Positions 24,766 through 36,105 of a stretch of 64,000 nucleotides of DNA are shown here, piece by piece. The stretch spans positions 8,833,501 to 8,897,500 of the forward strand of contig NC_068558.1 of NCBI RefSeq assembly GCF_022201045.2. The letters are read 5' to 3'. Position 1 is the first letter of the stretch. Each line of letters begins with the position of its first letter. The notes beneath the pieces are model-generated. The model had not been told where the DNA came from. It searched no databases and was given only the letters and a program-made list of their open reading frames with translations. A program made the position numbers and the translations under genes. The stretch is from Citrus sinensis (Eukaryota > Streptophyta > Magnoliopsida > Sapindales > Rutaceae).

Positions 24766-25399
24766 ATCTGGGTTGGGAAGTCTGACTGAAGAGCGTGTTT
24801 GGAAGGAGGGAAAGTGGGAGAGAAAGTTTTAATATAAGAGGGAAAGTTGGTGAGAAAGTGTGGGAAAGTCCGGTAAGTGGCGATGAAAGCAAGCAGCGCT
24901 CTAATTTGAATATAAATTCATTTGCCTGCCGGCGTTTATTGGGTTGTTGGAGATACGTTTAAGACTAAAGCGAGGGAGCAGGTCAAAGTTCTTGAAGTTA
25001 TGTGTGTGTTCTGTCTTTGTGTTTTAAAATAAATATTTTGATTTTTTAAATTATGAATTAAGGTTGATAAATTTAAAATTAGTGTGATTTGCATGTGTAT
25101 TATAAAAAAAAATGGGAAGGTTTTTGAAATACCAAAAAAAAAAACCTTGAATTAATCAATAATGTGGGTGAGCGGGATTGAGATTTATTTGTATTATTAT
25201 TATTATTAGATGTTGTGAACAATGAGATATTATTTTTAACTTTTGTTTTTATAAGGAACGTAAACATTTCATTAAAACATTCATGATCTTTGTTGGTATA
25301 GAATCCGGCCATATTATGTGTAAAGTCTAAAATTTGTTTCATTTCTTTCATTTATGTATTTCATAATAGAATATTTTATATTTATTATATGTAAGTGAA
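24766..25399. other. ENO1 promoter side and intergenic DNA
   Basis: Contains the ENO1 5' UTR and promoter. Beyond about 25010 it is AT-rich with no gene. Confidence 0.4.
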
Positions 25400-27721
25400 T
25401 AATTAAAGTGTTTTTTAGATTTTGATTTTTTTTATATAGAATATATTATTTTATGTTAATAATTATGTTGAATAATTAATATTTGGTAAGTGGACATATT
25501 GGTGGAGTGGAGTAATGATTATATTGAATAATTAATGTTTGGAAAATGAAGATATTGGGGTATAGTAATTATGCTAAATGATTGAGTTTGGTTGTATTTT
25601 TATTTTCTTTGTGTGTGGCTTGCGTGTGTGCCTTGATGTTGTATCTCATTTACATTTAAAATTTTTCAAGAAGTGTTTGAGCAAAAGCTTTAAGTTTCAA
25701 AGGTGTAGTCCGAAGTGAAATTCTTCTTAGAGAGGTAAGTATTTATAATCTTTTAAATTTCTATTTTATGTGTGATTCTAGGTTATTAGTTGAATGGTTT
25801 TGTGTACATTATCCTGAAAACTGTGAACAGTGCAGATTCAGTGTTATATAGTTGATGTTTTCGTTAAATCTCATGCATAAAACTTCATAGCTTATTAAAC
25901 TAGACATCTTTATCTTTCTATGCATATGTTTATTGTCCAAAAATTCATTGCATATTAATTGTTTTGATTTTTCAAAATTGGAATACTAGTACTGGAAATT
26001 TTCAATTTTCAGCAGCAATCCTCAATTCTATAATTTATTTTGTAATCCAAATGACTTCCGAAATTTTCTGGAAAATTTTATTACTATATATCTACATGTC
26101 CAGTTTTTGTGTATTTAATTTCGTAATTTTTGGATTTATAGTAAAATCATTAAAAATCATAGAGCTGGGCTGCTGCAATCTTAGAAACTGCTTTCCATAA
26201 TTTCAAGGGGATGATATTCAAGATAATTTTAATTACTTTTTCATTAGCAAATGCTTTAAAAATTTTAATTCTGATTCCATATTGTCTCCTCTGATGATCA
26301 AAACTTGAATCACTATTTTTGAACGCATATAACTAAAATTATGAATTTTTGAATCAACAGTCCTCTATTTATTTTGTCACTGGACAGTTTTAATGTTATT
26401 GTGGAAAATTAGTTTTTCGGAAATGTTTATGAACTCTAATTAATTTTGATAACATTTATATTGAATGCCAACATGTTTACAATAGCTTTTAATAATTGTG
26501 ATTTTCCAACAATAGTTATAGCTTTTAGAAATCAGCTCCTATAAAATGATCAAAGGTAGTTTGGAGAATTGATTTGTTTAGGTTAGAGTTAATGGTTTAA
26601 GGATGTTGCGTATCTTATGAAGGTCAGATTAGAATATGATATTGATAAGAATCTCATCTTGAAAATTTTAGACCAAGAATGAGCTCGTGTATTTGGGGTT
26701 TTTATTGGTTGTTTCGGATCGAGGTAAGTGGATTCATGTATAACATTTATTATATATATATATATATATATATACAAATTTATGAAAAGAATAATGTTGT
26801 TCACAAGGATTGGCATATTTATAGTTTTGAAGTATTTTTGTTGTTATAGTTTATAATAATGATTTACATTTTGGTTTAAAGTTTATTTAAAATGTTTTCT
26901 TAAATTGTTTTTTAAAAAATGGCTTTAAAATACTTGTGTTCCATAAATTGTTTTTGTAAAGCTTTGCCAATTAAATGTCTTATAAGAGATTTTGTTGATC
27001 GATTATTGAACGATTGATAGTGAAAGATTGAAAATTATTTGAAGGTTTTAGCTCATTGTCCGTAGTTTCGATTACTAATATGACTGAACAATTAATTGTA
27101 TTGTGCGCATCTATTGATGATTATTGCGGGGTAGAGTATCCTGATTGAACTACCAGTTGATCACCAGGAGTTCACGTGACACTATGAGGCATGAGTAAAA
27201 TTGAACAAATGAAAGATTTTATTAATAAATGATTATTTATTGAAAATGGTCATTATGTTATGACATAATTGATTTTAAATTTTACCATACATATGTAGTA
27301 GAATATAAAACGATTATTGATTTCAAATTCACGGCACTTAATAATTATTATTATGTACTTTATCGTTATTAGTAACCTTATGCATGTGTTTACTTACCAA
27401 GTTGATGACTCACCCCTCGTCTCTAACATTTTTATAGAGTGATTTTAAAGATGTGGACTTTTTGGTTTTAGAGAAGATGATTTGTTAGCCGAAAGCTTTG
27501 GGCATTTTCATGATGGATAAATTGTTGCTATTTAGGTTATTACTTTAGAGCTGAATTTGATATTGGAGGATTATTGTTATATTTATTGTTTTAGAGACTA
27601 TGTTTCAACTTTGGACATTATTGATTTTCATTTGGGATTATTAATAAGTTTTAATTGCTTAGAGATTGCATTCCAAATTTCTTTTCAACTTCTTGGGAAA
27701 ATTTGGGGTATTTTTATGTCA
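25400..27721 (+). repeat. Decayed solo LTR of a Ty3/gypsy chromovirus
   Basis: The second half aligns by eye, in order, with the 2.3-kb LTR at 39227-41526. Shared blocks are AGCTCATTGTCCGTAGTTTC (27049), GTGACACTATG followed by GCATGAG (27177), and TTTACTTACCAAGTTGATGA followed by CTCACCCCTCGTC (about 27389). Its 3' end (TTTGGGGTA, later ATGTCA, to about 27721) also resembles the end of that LTR. No primer-binding site follows and no gag-pol is adjacent, so it is a solo or fragmentary LTR. The left border near 25400 is a guess from length. Confidence 0.55.
26751..26774. repeat. (TA)12 microsatellite
   Basis: Twelve uninterrupted TA units inside the decayed LTR. Confidence 0.9.
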
Positions 27722-29094
27722 TAAAACTAGCTTACCTAAGGAATAAGCATAGGCATTACATGATCTGTAACAATTTGGAAATCGATCCGGTGACTTTGAA
27801 TTTCTGAAATTATCCATCAAATCTCTGCTTTGCTACTCTATATGTTGTTTACCAAACTTGCAGCATCTTGACAATCAGTCTCCACAATCACATAATGAAA
27901 ACCTACGTTTCTGGCCCCCGGCAAACCCCAAGCTACAGCTTCAGGCGACTTCAACTTTTGCGAATCGAGAATAAGTTAAATTGGGCTTGGAGAAACTGTG
28001 TATAATAAGAATTGAGCCCACCGTGGTGTGCTGGGTTGACTTCTGACTAATGGAAAAGGTGTGGGGGTGTTGACTGATGATGTACTGATTACTGATATCC
28101 CTAATTTAGAACAAAATGCAAATAATTAAGAATGAAAGCTTGATTAGTTGATAGGGTACATTAGAGATGAGTTGGAATGGGACTAGGGTTTTCCAATCCG
28201 GCCTGCTCCCATCCTTGATTTGTAAAGGAATTCATATTCACAGTTGGTCCCTTATTTAAGAAAGTTGGTTAAACGGATTCATATCACTAGCGACTCATTT
28301 TTTAAATAAATTTTAGATCCAAAAATTAATCATATATATGTAGATGCAATTAAAATATTTTGATCATCTTCACAAATAATCGAATCAATTTAGTTATAAT
28401 GATATACTTTTAATAAATGTAGCAGCAGAACAAGGATTTTGGTTAGGCGTGTGACCCTTAAAGATAAGGAATCTAAGAGGGAAAACTGTGATTTTCACAG
28501 AAAAATTAAAGTTCCAATGTTGAGTCCTTATTAGTTGTCTAACAGTATGTTTAACCCTATCATATAAGAAGACCACACCACTAAAGTTGAGGTACGTAAA
28601 AAGTTTAAACAATATTTAAAGTTGTTGATCTTGATGTTGTCACAACTCACTGACTCAGTAACTAAAATTATTAATCGCCTAAAATAAACACCTTTTTTTT
28701 TAGAGGACCAAAAATAAACACTTAACAAAAGCATACAGGAGATTATATAAATATATGAGTTATGCTGTGATGTGAAAACAAGCTAGCATCTTCTTGAAAT
28801 TACTCAATCATCCTGCCACAAAGAAAATTAATTTTTGGAAATTAATGTCACCGGCTCATGCCAGAACTTTTACGGACACTGAAATAATGAATGGCAAGAA
28901 AAAATTAGAAAAAGAATCACAATATGGCAAATGAAAGAGAAGGGGGAAAAAAATCTTAACAAGAATTTCTTCTTTCCCTCTACCTTAATCAATTCCTTAT
29001 TCTATGTGGGAGTCAAGAGAGGTGAGACCATGAGAAAGGGGAGTCAAGAATGAGCGGGAAAAATACATGGAAAATTGGTTACGAGTAATATCAA
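27722..29094. other. Gene-free stretch
   Basis: No coding signal or recognised repeat; AT-rich with scattered stops. Confidence 0.4.
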
Positions 29095-29109
29095 ATGTAT
29101 CATTTTAAA

Positions 29110-29304
29110 ACCAACAAGCGTGTAGATCAGCTGGCATGAGGCTGTTCTAGTTTAACCAATGTTCTCGGTTCAAGGTTTGAGAATGCAGCTACATTAAAAT
29201 ACTTATTGGAAGAGTTTTGCCGCCCTAGTGGTCCTACTGGCTCAAGAATTAGCTGGAGTCTAATGTGGTCTTTAGATACTAGATGATTTAATACATAAAA
29301 AAAA
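29110..29304 (+). mobile_element. tRNA-derived SINE with target duplication
   Basis: A 195-bp retroposon. A box-A-like GTAGATCAGCTGGCATGAG near 29120 is followed about 45 nt later by a box-B-like GGTTCAAGG, the spacing of a tRNA-type RNA polymerase III promoter. It ends in an A-tract. A 15-bp duplication with two mismatches flanks it: ATGTATCATTTTAAA (29095-29109) and ATGTATCCTTTCAAA (29305-29319). Confidence 0.7.
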
Positions 29305-29319
29305 ATGTATCCTTTCAAA

Positions 29320-29923
29320 TTTATTATCTTTTTCAAGGTGATACATAGTTTGATTATTTATTTCCGATAAGTTCTTGACTTTTACGCTTGTTCTTGACCT
29401 GAAATATCATTTTAGATAAACCAGCAAATAAATCCTTGTTTCTACATGCCTTTTTCTTAATTGGTCAAATAAATTAATAGGTCCGACAGAAAAAGGATTA
29501 ATTGTAATGAAGTTGAAAAATAATTTTAGTATATAGCCTCCAATACTCAACCTCTATGTGAGATGGTCACAGTTACCCTTCAATAATTTCTTTTGTTTGA
29601 TTATTGCTTTAAAAATAATAGAGACAAACTGAGATATTACGAGTTTATCAGGATTTAATTAAGGGTAGAAAAAAATTCTAAAAAAATTAAGGGTAAAAAA
29701 AAAAAATTCTATAAAGAACGAAATTGCATGTAATTCTTCCAAATTGTAGTAGTCTTTGCATTGAAACTAAATACACGGATTTAGTTATACCCGGCAACTA
29801 TTGAAGAAACATCCTATCTCACCTGAAACTACGTGTCCTTTCGAAATTTAAATCCAAATCCTAGTAAAAGATTAGAAGACGTATTGACATCACATTCGTA
29901 ATGCATGAATTCTATCAATTTCT
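29320..29923. other. Promoter region of the first tetraspanin gene
   Basis: No ORF. AT-rich sequence leading to the TATA box at 29924. Confidence 0.4.
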
Positions 29924-29931
29924 CTATAAAG
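29924..29931 (+). promoter_or_regulatory. TATA box of tetraspanin gene 1
   Basis: CTATAAAG, 133 bp before the ATG at 30064. The block TATAAAGGCACTTGCATAT recurs almost exactly before the second gene. A telo-box-like TTAGGGTTAGGGTTTCTCC in the leader (about 30043-30061) recurs before the pseudogene at 42.8 kb. Confidence 0.6.
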
Positions 29932-30063
29932 GCACTTGCATATTCTTCTTCTTATCTTGTTTTTAATCTTTCTCCCATCTTCTCTCTAATAATAATGATA
30001 GTCTTTCCGTTTTCATTAACTCTCTGTAATCTTTTCTAGTCTTAGGGTTAGGGTTTCTCCACA

Positions 30064-30897
30064 ATGGCTCGCGCAAGCAATATCTTTGTGGGTTTTCTTA
30101 GCTTATGCTTTCTTGTCCTAGGCATCGTCGCCCTCAGTTTCTCTCTGGCCATTCACTTTCATGGTGGCACAGCCACAGCATGCCAAAAATCCCTGTACAC
30201 CCCGTTACTTGTAACGGCTATCTTTCTATCTGTGCTGTCTTTGCTGGGGTTGATCGGTTCGTGCTGCAAGAACAATTTTCTCCTCTACCTTTACTTGATT
30301 GTTTTGTTCTTGCTGATTCTTGGCTTATGCATCTTCGCTGTTTTTGTGTTTGCTGTTACATCTAATAGTGCCGGTAAAGCTGTATCCAGATTAGGGTTTA
30401 AGGAGTATCGGTTGGGAGATTATAAGAACTGGCTTAAAAATCATTTGGTGAATGACAAGAATTGGAATGAGATTAGGAGTTGCATGATTGATTCTCAAGT
30501 TTGTAAGAGTCTTGAAAGGAATACTAATAATAATCAGACCGCTGCGGATTTTTTCAAGAGAAATTTGTCTCCAATACAGTCTGGTTGCTGCAAGCCACCT
30601 GTTGCTTGCGGGTTTCAATATCAAAACGCTACGTTTTGGATATCGCCGACATCGGGCAGGCCCGCTGTGAATGACGGCGACTGCTCTGCATGGAGCAATA
30701 AGCAAGATGCGCTGTGTTTCAACTGCAACTCATGCAAGGCTGGGGTTCTTGTGAACATCAAGAAAGAGTGGAAGGTTTTGACAATAATCAATGTCTGTGC
30801 CCTCGTCTTTATCATCCTCATGTACTCCTGTGGTTGCTACGCTTTGAGGAACAATCGAAGTGATAAGCGATTTAGTAGATATAGATACGCCGCATAA
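30064..30897 (+). CDS. TET8-like: Tetraspanin (TET8-like), intronless
   Basis: 277 residues with the plant tetraspanin layout. TM1 is about 7-31, then a short first loop. TM2 is about 47-66 ending GSCC, and TM3 about 71-98. The large extracellular loop runs about 99-232, with SGCCKPPVACGF (about 173) and the later Cys pairs in FNCNSC. TM4 is about 234-256, followed by a short basic tail. The GCCKPP motif is the plant form of the CCG signature. Tetraspanins organise membrane microdomains; TET8 relatives mark extracellular vesicles at the plasma membrane. The coding region is continuous where the genes at 57.2 and 60.6 kb have an intron (just before SGCC). It pairs with the next gene, same strand, about 1.2 kb away. 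Confidence 0.95.
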   Translation: MARASNIFVGFLSLCFLVLGIVALSFSLAIHFHGGTATACQKSLYTPLLVTAIFLSVLSLLGLIGSCCKNNFLLYLYLIVLFLLILGLCIFAVFVFAVTSNSAGKAVSRLGFKEYRLGDYKNWLKNHLVNDKNWNEIRSCMIDSQVCKSLERNTNNNQTAADFFKRNLSPIQSGCCKPPVACGFQYQNATFWISPTSGRPAVNDGDCSAWSNKQDALCFNCNSCKAGVLVNIKKEWKVLTIINVCALVFIILMYSCGCYALRNNRSDKRFSRYRYAA

Positions 30898-32020
30898 CCA
30901 AATCATATATATATATATATAAGTTAATTTATTTGAGTTTCATTTTTGTTTTGAATTAATCACATATGTGCCTAATGAAGTAGCGTAATAATCAATACTT
31001 TAATGGCATCTGTAACATATGTGCAATATAACTGAATCAATTTATTTATGATCACTTACTTTAAATTAACATGCCCCTATTTTGATGGTATCAATCAGTA
31101 GTTGTCAAATACATTAATCCATAGACATTTTGAAAACTGAATTTTTATTTTTATCTTTTGTTTCAATTCAAAGGAGTGAATTTCTCACATTTTCTGTTCC
31201 TCGCTTCCTATCCTACACAAAATTTGAATCGATTCTCGAGATCTATTTTGAATTCTTAATTATGGAGACCTACTTTTGGAAAAAAAGTAATGCATATTCA
31301 TGTTATAAGCACCGAATAGAAAGAATAAAGTTCCAAGAGTTTCAAGCACCAATAGAATTTTCCAAATTTACAAATTTTTACTGAGTCATGATATAGCTCC
31401 ACCCTTGCAGTCATCGAGGGTTGAAATTAGATGCAATATATTGATTCAATTTGGTTTGCTTTCGGAAAATTTTAAGCAATTTTATGTAAATTTAATTTAT
31501 TAATTGGCTCTCTTAAATTTATATTGTTTCCAGATCATATCTCTCTTAAATCTCTCTTAATTCTATTTTTACCATGGAATGACTCTTACCGAATTAAGAT
31601 CCCCACTATAATGATCGTTACAACAAATTAGAAGTGAAGTTGGACACGGTTAAAATATTGCATTTCAGGAGAGGATCTGAATCTGCAATATAGTGAGGTG
31701 GATTTATTTATCTTCTTATGAATTTACGAGAAGTTACTTTATTTTATTTTTATTTTTATTTTTTTTTAGATACATGGAACTTGTTTAATTGTAGTGATTA
31801 TTTTTAGAATGAGATGCTCACGATCGCTTACCTAATTTTGCGGAAACATTTATATACTTGAACCAAATATTGGAACTAAGAAACATCTCAAGTCATAACT
31901 CACTCAGGTTTCCTGCTTTTGGAACCAACTTACACTATCCTAGGTTTTATGGAAACCTGAGATTCCGTGTATCCCAAGTTACCAAAATTTCCAAGTCCGC
32001 AGTGCATTCGGTTTAATTTT
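30898..32020. other. Intergenic DNA between tetraspanins 1 and 2
   Basis: 3' UTR of the first gene with an (AT)n run near 30907-30921, then the promoter of the second. No further gene seen. Confidence 0.5.
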
Positions 32021-32028
32021 CTATAAAA
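32021..32028 (+). promoter_or_regulatory. TATA box of tetraspanin gene 2
   Basis: CTATAAAA followed by GCACTTGCATAT, the same block as before tetraspanin gene 1; about 100 bp upstream of the ATG at 32127. Confidence 0.6.
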
Positions 32029-32126
32029 GCACTTGCATATACACGCTTCAATCGTTGCTTCGCTCTCTGTGGAGAAAACCAAACCTCGGGATTTGCAAAC
32101 CACTCTTCACACCACATAATAAAATA

Positions 32127-32963
32127 ATGGCTCGCTCTAGCGACAGCATCTTTGTATGTTTCTTTAGTTTCTGGTTTCTTGTCCTCGGCGTCATAACCAT
32201 CGGGTCCTCCCTCTTAATTAACTTTTCCGGTGGTCCAGTATGCCAAAAATCTCTATACATCCCATTACTTGTATCGGGCATCATTCTATCTATAGTGTCT
32301 TTGTTGGGGTTCATGGGTTCGTGTTGCAAGAGCAACTTTCTGCTAAGTCTTTACTTGTTTGCGGTGTTCTTGTTGGCTGTTTGGTTCGTCGCCTTCGCCA
32401 GTTTTGTGGTTATTGTCACGAATGATGGAGCTGCTGAAGCTGTGTCCAAGTTAGGGTTTAAGGAGTATCGGTTGGGGGATTATAAGAATTGGTTACAAAG
32501 GAATTTCGTAAGCGACAAGAAATGGAAAGAGATTAGGAGTTGCATGATTGATGCTCATCAAGTTTGCAAGAATCTTGATAGGAATAATGTTGTTGATCAG
32601 ACGGCTGAGGATTTTTACAAGAGAAACGATTTGTCCCCTGTTCAGTCTGGTTGCTGCATACCACCTGTTGCTTGCGGGTTTCAGTATCAAAACACAACGT
32701 TTTGGATACCGCGGATATCAGCCTCGACAGCAAAAGACAACGACTGCTCTGCATGGAGCAATCATCAACAGACGCTGTGCTACAACTGCGATTCGTGCAA
32801 AGCTGGAGTTATTACAAATGTGAAGAAACAGTGGAGGGTTTTGGCAACTATCAACTTCTGTCTAGCTGTCTTCATCGCCATCTTTTGTTCCGCTGGTTGC
32901 TGCGACATAAGGAACAAAAATCGAAGAGATCACAACAAATCTTTGAACCAATGCCTGGTTTAG
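32127..32963 (+). CDS. TET8-like: Tetraspanin (TET8-like), intronless, second copy
   Basis: 278 residues from MARSSDSIF. A longer frame opens at 32055, but its extra residues are upstream of the conserved start (MARASN in the neighbour), so they are leader. Four membrane segments, the shared LGFKEYRLGDYKNWL after TM3, SGCCIPPVACGF (Lys of the usual GCCKPP replaced by Ile), FWIPRIS, CSAWSN and CYNCDSCKAG, TM4, then a basic Asn/Arg/Lys tail. No intron before SGCC, as in the neighbour at 30.1 kb, so the two are sister tandem copies. Confidence 0.94.
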   Translation: MARSSDSIFVCFFSFWFLVLGVITIGSSLLINFSGGPVCQKSLYIPLLVSGIILSIVSLLGFMGSCCKSNFLLSLYLFAVFLLAVWFVAFASFVVIVTNDGAAEAVSKLGFKEYRLGDYKNWLQRNFVSDKKWKEIRSCMIDAHQVCKNLDRNNVVDQTAEDFYKRNDLSPVQSGCCIPPVACGFQYQNTTFWIPRISASTAKDNDCSAWSNHQQTLCYNCDSCKAGVITNVKKQWRVLATINFCLAVFIAIFCSAGCCDIRNKNRRDHNKSLNQCLV

Positions 32964-34789
32964 TTATGTAATTGTTTTTGAACTAGGTGCCTCAAGAATG
33001 GATATATTTAAGTGATTTGTAATATCATAAGCTATGTAATTGTTTTAATTAATGCCTCAAGAATGGATAGCTCAATGCCATAAATTGGATGTATGGATCT
33101 GTAATATATATGTAATATTTTTTGATTCACTAATTTACTTCATCTTTGTATGATTACTTATTTCTTCTTATTGAAAACTGAGTTCTATTTTTTTTTTCCT
33201 TTTTCGGTTTGTCCTATTTTTTTCCTTCTTTCTTACTCAGGAATTGAATGATCTTTAGTTACATAACTTTATTGAATCAAATTTTATGCATAAAGATCTT
33301 GCATGTGATCTCTTTGAGATCTTTGTTTCATGTTTTAATCAATTGATGCTAAGTCTCTTTCTATTATTTTGAAAAGTAACAGAAGGGCAGTTGATATATA
33401 TATTTTTTTTTCATAAAAGTAGGAGTTTTGGAAAATTCAAATCCATTTTGGATAATGCTTTGGCATGACATGTCATGAGTTGAATATAAATTTTGCATGT
33501 AAATAATGTGTAACATGACATGTCATTAATTAGTTGACATTATAAAATTATTATCTCATCAAGAGTGATGATATATAAAGTCAATTATTATTAAACACAT
33601 GACAATGTGACACCTCCTTTGAGATTTAAATTTTGTATATTCTAACTTTAGAAATATATCATTCTCATCCACTATATATCTCTACCTCCCTCAAGATTCG
33701 AATTAGGTAACTAGTTAAAAAAAAGAACTACTAGAAAATCACTTGACTAAACCCAAAAACATAATTGATAATAAATTTCACCAAATTCAAATTCTCATTA
33801 AATATTTATATAAGTAATTTGGAAGGATGCTTTTGTAATAAAACATGTATTTAATCGTTTTTCTTTTTCTTTTAAAAATAACGTGATAGGTTTTAAAACC
33901 GCCTTATTATGGGTTGTGTTACGACAGCTAAAATTTTCTTTTTGATTAATGTTGAAGCAAAAGGTCTTGTGAGTCCTCAACGTGGGTTGCGACAGGGGTT
34001 GCCCTTTATCGCCTTATCATTTTATCTTGTGCGCAGAGGCTTTCTCGAAATTAATTAGTACAAGCTGCAGTTACTGTTATAGATCTTCATGGGATCCGAT
34101 TTGGTCCTAATGTGCTAATGTCCCATTTAGCTGCTTGTAAATTTGATCCTTTGTCGTGTGGCTGATTGCTTTCTTTATGGTCCTGTTTGGGATTTAAACT
34201 GCCGGTTGATGTTGAATAAATAAGTTGCAAGGGAAATTAATGCAAGATGATGAGCTAGCTAGCTAGTTTTGCATCATTCAATAAGTATGGATTGATCGGT
34301 AGGTTTTAAACCCGCACTCAATTCAAAATTACTAGAACTGCACTGCATGCAAGTAGTTTATGATTGCATTAAAATAATAATAATGAGAAGAAGAAGAAGA
34401 AGAAGAAGAAGAAGAAGAATATAATAATACAAGTGAGATTATGTTATTGGACGGTCGGAAGAACATAGCAAACTCTATTTTTGAACGGGAAAATGTTAGC
34501 CTTCTGGGGCCTTAACTACCACTTTTAGAACTATGAAGGCATGGAGTTAAATGTTATAATGTCCATTTTCTGGTCACTAATTAATTTTTATAGGAATATG
34601 TCAATTGTTACTTTAAAACTCTGTAATTAAATGTGTTAAAACTCGAGAAATTCAAAAAAGTTGCAGCAAACATCTCAACAGATATGTGGGCTAGTATTAT
34701 ATTAATCAGTCAGTGGCGTGCTAACATCATGGATGGTGGAGGCCGAGTGTGGTGAAGTCGTAATGGCGGAGGCTCAGATTTTGCCAAGT
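32964..34789. other. Gene-free stretch before the composite retrotransposon
   Basis: 3' UTR of tetraspanin 2, then AT-rich DNA. Direct ACATGACATGTCAT repeats occur near 33466 and 33513. No ORF with coding character. Confidence 0.5.
34385..34419. repeat. (GAA)n microsatellite
   Basis: About 11 consecutive GAA/AGA units. Confidence 0.9.
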
Positions 34790-34794
34790 CAACT

Positions 34795-34982
34795 TGTAAC
34801 ACCCTAGGCGAATCCCACATCGGCAAAGCACGGGAGAGATGCTGGGTTTATAAGAGGTGATCCACACCTTAATTGGCAAGACGCGTTTTGGGTTGTATGG
34901 GCGCCCCAAGAACAAATCCGTGCGGGCCTTGTTAAGGCCCAAAACGGACAATATCTTGCTAGATCTGGGTTGGGTCATGACA
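34795..34982 (+). repeat. 5' LTR, TRIM type (188 bp)
   Basis: TG at the start, CA at the end, followed by ATTG and a tRNA-iMet primer-binding site. Same length as the copy at 41616-41803, 7 mismatches. Short LTRs of 100-250 bp are the TRIM hallmark. Confidence 0.9.
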
Positions 34983-34986
34983 ATTG

Positions 34987-34998
34987 TGGTATCAGAGC
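34987..34998 (+). promoter_or_regulatory. Primer-binding site (initiator tRNA-Met)
   Basis: TGGTATCAGAGC, complementary to the 3' end of plant initiator tRNA-Met, four bases after the 5' LTR. An identical 12-mer lies at 41531-41542 after the gypsy LTR. Confidence 0.85.
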
Positions 34999-35337
34999 AA
35001 CTAGGTTAGGATTCTGTAGACTTTCTTTTACGGTTTAATTAGATTGTCTAATTAAATCGATTACATTTGTTTTGTAGAAATGAAGAAGGACAATATGGGT
35101 ATGAAAAGTGTTAAGAATAAGAGATGGACGGAAATTGACAGGACTGAACAATTTATCTTAAGAGGAGTTCTTGTCAAAGATCTAAGTTATACTACTTATT
35201 GCTCTTGTTTACAATAGCAAATTTTCTTAGTTATACTACTTATTCAGTACTCTGCGCGCTTGCACGACCTTTAGCCATGAATTATTTACTTTTTTTTAAA
35301 TTATTTATTTATTTATTCTCCGTGTTATAGTCAAGAG

Positions 35338-36105
35338 ATGTCACGTAAGGGAGGTGCTAGGCATGCCTCTAGCTCGAGAGATGTTTTAGGTATCGCTGAC
35401 GACGCTGACCCAACCTTGCACGAGATGGCTAACGAAGGAAATCCTATGATGCGCGCAATGCTTAGATTGATGGAACAACAAAGTAAGTTAATTCAAGATA
35501 TGGCTAGAGGCAGAGTTGGGGCACAAGAGAATGTGCCAGTTGAAAGGCAAGGTGGCGCAAGAGATCATGGGGCTATGGTGAACTTAGAACGATTTAAGAA
35601 ATTGGGACCACCTACCTTTCAGGGGACTGCCGATCCCATGGTTGCAGAGGCATGGCTAAAACCGATGGAGAAGATATTTGTGGCTATGGGTTGTAATGAT
35701 GATCAAAGGGTAATATTAGCCTCTTTTGTCCTTCAGGGTGAGGCAGACTACTGGTGGGATGCCAAATCTCGTCTCATAAGGGTTGGCTTGCAAGATGCAC
35801 CCATTACTTGGGAGTTATTTTTGGAGGCTTTTCATGAAAAGTATTTTCCTGAACGAGTTCGATATCAGATGGAGGCTGATTTCTTGAGGTTGACTCAAGG
35901 AACAGAGTCTGTTGCGGAGTATGAGGAACAATTTACTGCCCTCTCTCGTTTTGCTCATACCTTGGTTGCTAATGAAGGTAGTAAGTGTAGGAAGTTCCTG
36001 GAAGAGTTACGTCCTAACATTAAAGGGCGATTGACCATCCTTAAGATTAACAATTATGCCGATTTGGTTAGGACCTTACCATGTTTCAATAGATTGTTTT
36101 GCTAA
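35338..36105 (+). pseudogene. Gypsy Gag, truncated by internal deletion
   Basis: Start at 35338 (MSRKGGARHASSS). Contains the retrotrans_gag core: FKKLGPPTFQGTADP, WLKPMEKIF, then FVLQGEADYWWD, FHEKYFPERVR and VAEYEEQFTALSRF. After about 244 codons ([12 protein letters not shown], about 36074) the frame runs into pol sequence read in the wrong frame and stops at 36105. The CCHC zinc knuckle and nearly all of the aspartic protease are missing, so the Gag-Pol junction is a deletion with a frame change. The product could not be processed or package RNA normally by itself. Confidence 0.85.

Noticed and set aside
32055..32126. 24-residue N-terminal extension of tetraspanin gene 2
   Set aside because: It begins only 30 bp or so after the TATA box and precedes the conserved MAR start; it is leader.
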